Assembly (NCBI GenBank): GCA_946480485.1
Contig: CAMLJW010000365.1
Coordinates: 1 to 5,505, forward strand
Length of the DNA stretch: 5,505 nucleotides
Reading direction: 5' to 3'
Source of the DNA: an uncultured Streptomyces sp.
GTDB taxonomy: Bacteria > Actinomycetota > Actinomycetes > Streptomycetales > Streptomycetaceae
The translations under genes and the position numbers were made by a program. Under the pieces are notes generated by a model. The model was given only the letters and a program-made list of their open reading frames with translations. It was not told where the DNA came from and ran no database searches. This document shows positions 4,203 through 5,505 of this stretch, piece by piece. The stretch's first letter is position 1, and the number at the start of each line of letters is the position of its first letter.

Positions 4203-5505
4203 GTGAGCGACACCACCGATCTGATGGGCGCACGTGTCGAGGAGACCGCTGCCGCGCCCGCCACGGACGCCTCCGCCGCGCCTGCCACCGGTGCTTCGGG
4301 CTCCCGTCGGCGCCGCGGTACCGGCCTTGAAGGCATGGTGCTGGCCGAGCTGCAGCAGGTCGCATCCGGCCTCGGCATCAGGGGCACCGCGCGGATGCGT
4401 AAGAGCCAGCTGATCGAGGTCATCAAGGAGGCGCAGGCGGGAGGGGGTGCCTCGGCGAAGACCGCCGAAGGCGCCGCCGAGACCAAGCCGAAGCGCCGGG
4501 CCACCTCGAAGGCTCGTGCGGGGGAGGAGGCCGCGTCTTCCGCCGGAAAGTCCGCCGACAGGCAGGACAAGCAGGCGGGCAAGGCCGAGAAGGTCGAGAA
4601 GGCTGACAAGGCCGTGGCCCAGCAGCAGATCGAGATCCCCGGCCAGCCCGCCAGTGACGACGCCCCCGCAGAGCGCCGCCGTCGCCGGGCCACCGCCGAT
4701 GCGGGCAGCCCCGAGACGGTTACCGCCGAGGCGAGGGCCGAGACGCCGGCCCCGGCCCAGTCCCACGTCGAGGCCAGGGCCGACGCCGGTGACCAGGGTG
4801 ACCAGGGTGGCGAGGGCCGTCAGGGCCGTCAGGGCCGCCGGGACCGGGACCGGGGCGGCCGGGACCGCGACCGGGGCGGCCGCGGCAAGGGCGACGACCA
4901 GCAGACCCAGGGCGGTGGTAACCAGCAGCGCGGCCAGCAGCAGGGCGGCGGCCGCCAGGACCGCCAGGACGACGGTTACGACGACGACGGGGGCGGCCGT
5001 CGCGGCCGTCGCGGTCGCTACCGGGACCGACGTGGCCGCCGTGGCCGTGACGAGATCGCCGAGCCGCAGCTCGCCGAGGACGACGTTCTGATCCCCGTCG
5101 CGGGCATCCTCGACATCCTCGACAACTACGCGTTCATCCGTACGTCCGGCTACCTCCCGGGTCCGAACGACGTGTACGTCTCCCTCGCCCAGGTCCGCAA
5201 GAACGGTCTGCGCAAGGGCGATCACGTCACCGGCGCGGTCCGGCAGCCGAAGGAGGGCGAGCGCCGCGAGAAGTTCAACGCGCTGGTCCGGCTGGACTCC
5301 GTCAACGGCATGGCGCCCGAACTCGGCCGCGGCCGCCCGGAGTTCAACAAGCTGACGCCGCTTTACCCGCAGGACCGGCTCCGTCTGGAGACCGACCCGG
5401 GCGTGCTGACCACCCGCATCATCGACCTCGTCGCGCCGATCGGTAAGGGTCAGCGCGGTCTGATCGTGGCCCCGCCGAAGACCGGCAAGACCATGATCAT
5501 GCAGG
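4203..5505 (+). CDS. rho: Transcription termination factor Rho, 3' end beyond window
   Basis: Hexameric RNA-dependent ATPase and 5'-to-3' translocase that binds C-rich nascent RNA and dislodges RNA polymerase. Only the first 434 codons are present; the window ends 4 codons after the Walker A motif. Residues about 40-78, from GTGLEGMVLAELQQ to LIEVIKEAQ, form the N-terminal helical Rho_N domain. About 80-285 is a low-complexity insertion absent from the 419-residue E. coli protein: first Ala/Lys/Glu-rich, then Arg/Gly/Asp/Gln-rich with RQG, RDRDRGG and RGRRGR repeats. The cold-shock-like RNA-binding domain begins near 294 (VLIPVAGILDILDNYAFIR) and includes YLPGPNDVYVS at 318-328. The ATPase core starts with LTPLYPQDRLRLE (384-396), and APPKTGKT (423-430) is the P-loop with K429 contacting phosphate. 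Arg-rich insertions are known in actinobacterial Rho, where they widen RNA recognition. Start is GTG with a good ribosome site. Confidence 0.96.
   Translation, partial: MSDTTDLMGARVEETAAAPATDASAAPATGASGSRRRRGTGLEGMVLAELQQVASGLGIRGTARMRKSQLIEVIKEAQAGGGASAKTAEGAAETKPKRRATSKARAGEEAASSAGKSADRQDKQAGKAEKVEKADKAVAQQQIEIPGQPASDDAPAERRRRRATADAGSPETVTAEARAETPAPAQSHVEARADAGDQGDQGGEGRQGRQGRRDRDRGGRDRDRGGRGKGDDQQTQGGGNQQRGQQQGGGRQDRQDDGYDDDGGGRRGRRGRYRDRRGRRGRDEIAEPQLAEDDVLIPVAGILDILDNYAFIRTSGYLPGPNDVYVSLAQVRKNGLRKGDHVTGAVRQPKEGERREKFNALVRLDSVNGMAPELGRGRPEFNKLTPLYPQDRLRLETDPGVLTTRIIDLVAPIGKGQRGLIVAPPKTGKTMIMQ
4788..4880 (+). repeat. In-frame tandem repeats inside the rho insertion
   Basis: Three repeat blocks follow one another. 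GGTGACCAG occurs twice plus GGT (4788-4808, peptide GDQGDQG). GGCCGTCAG occurs twice plus GGCCG (4815-4837, peptide GRQGRQGR). A 21-bp unit occurs twice with one mismatch (4839-4859 and 4860-4880, peptide RDRDRGG twice). All periods are multiples of three, so copy-number change would preserve the reading frame and alter the number of charged RNA-contacting residues. Confidence 0.85.

Noticed and set aside
4046..4330. 94-codon forward frame overlapping the rho start
   Set aside because: It begins at a GTG with no ribosome site and runs out of frame through the start of rho, which is well supported.
4077..5225. 382-codon reverse-strand frame with Val/Ala/Leu-rich stretches that look like membrane segments
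   Set aside because: The hydrophobic runs are the antisense reading of the Arg/Gly/Asp codons of the Rho insertion. Rho on the + strand is certain.

Overview
The window is chromosomal DNA from a high-GC actinobacterium, almost certainly a Streptomyces or close relative. The evidence is the strong G/C bias at third codon positions, the protein sequences, and the gene order hom-thrC-thrB-rho, which is known from Streptomyces chromosomes. All four genes lie on the + strand, and the last one runs off the right edge. No mobile element, CRISPR array, tRNA or rRNA was seen.

Layout: bases 1-65 hold five perfect copies of a 13-bp GC-rich repeat. Bases 111-154 are an A-rich island that is highly atypical for this kind of genome. 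Bases 160-285 form a leader with two predicted hairpins ahead of hom. Then come hom (homoserine dehydrogenase, 286-1587) and thrC (threonine synthase, 1594-2652), separated by 6 nt, with the thrC ribosome binding site inside the last codons of hom. A 245-bp gap follows. It holds a long, strand-specific stem-loop (2674-2722), a possible promoter, and short tandem repeats running into the thrB ribosome binding site. thrB (homoserine kinase) spans 2898-3815. A 387-bp gap then holds a candidate extended -10 promoter and a long structured, C-rich leader for rho. rho starts at a GTG at 4203 and is cut off just after its Walker A motif.

How the genes work together: Hom reduces aspartate semialdehyde to homoserine, ThrB phosphorylates homoserine, and ThrC converts O-phosphohomoserine to threonine, so the three genes are the whole branch from aspartate semialdehyde to threonine. 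Rho, the transcription termination helicase, is functionally unrelated but a stable neighbour in these genomes.

The coding content is ordinary housekeeping and I do not see a new multi-gene system. The points worth a second look are non-coding or low-complexity: the 13-bp array and A-rich island before hom, the hom leader with a tiny Thr-containing reading frame, the large hairpin between thrC and thrB, the rho leader with mutually exclusive hairpins, and the roughly 200-residue Lys/Arg/Gly/Gln-rich insertion in Rho with in-frame DNA repeats. All structure calls were made by eye without folding energies.
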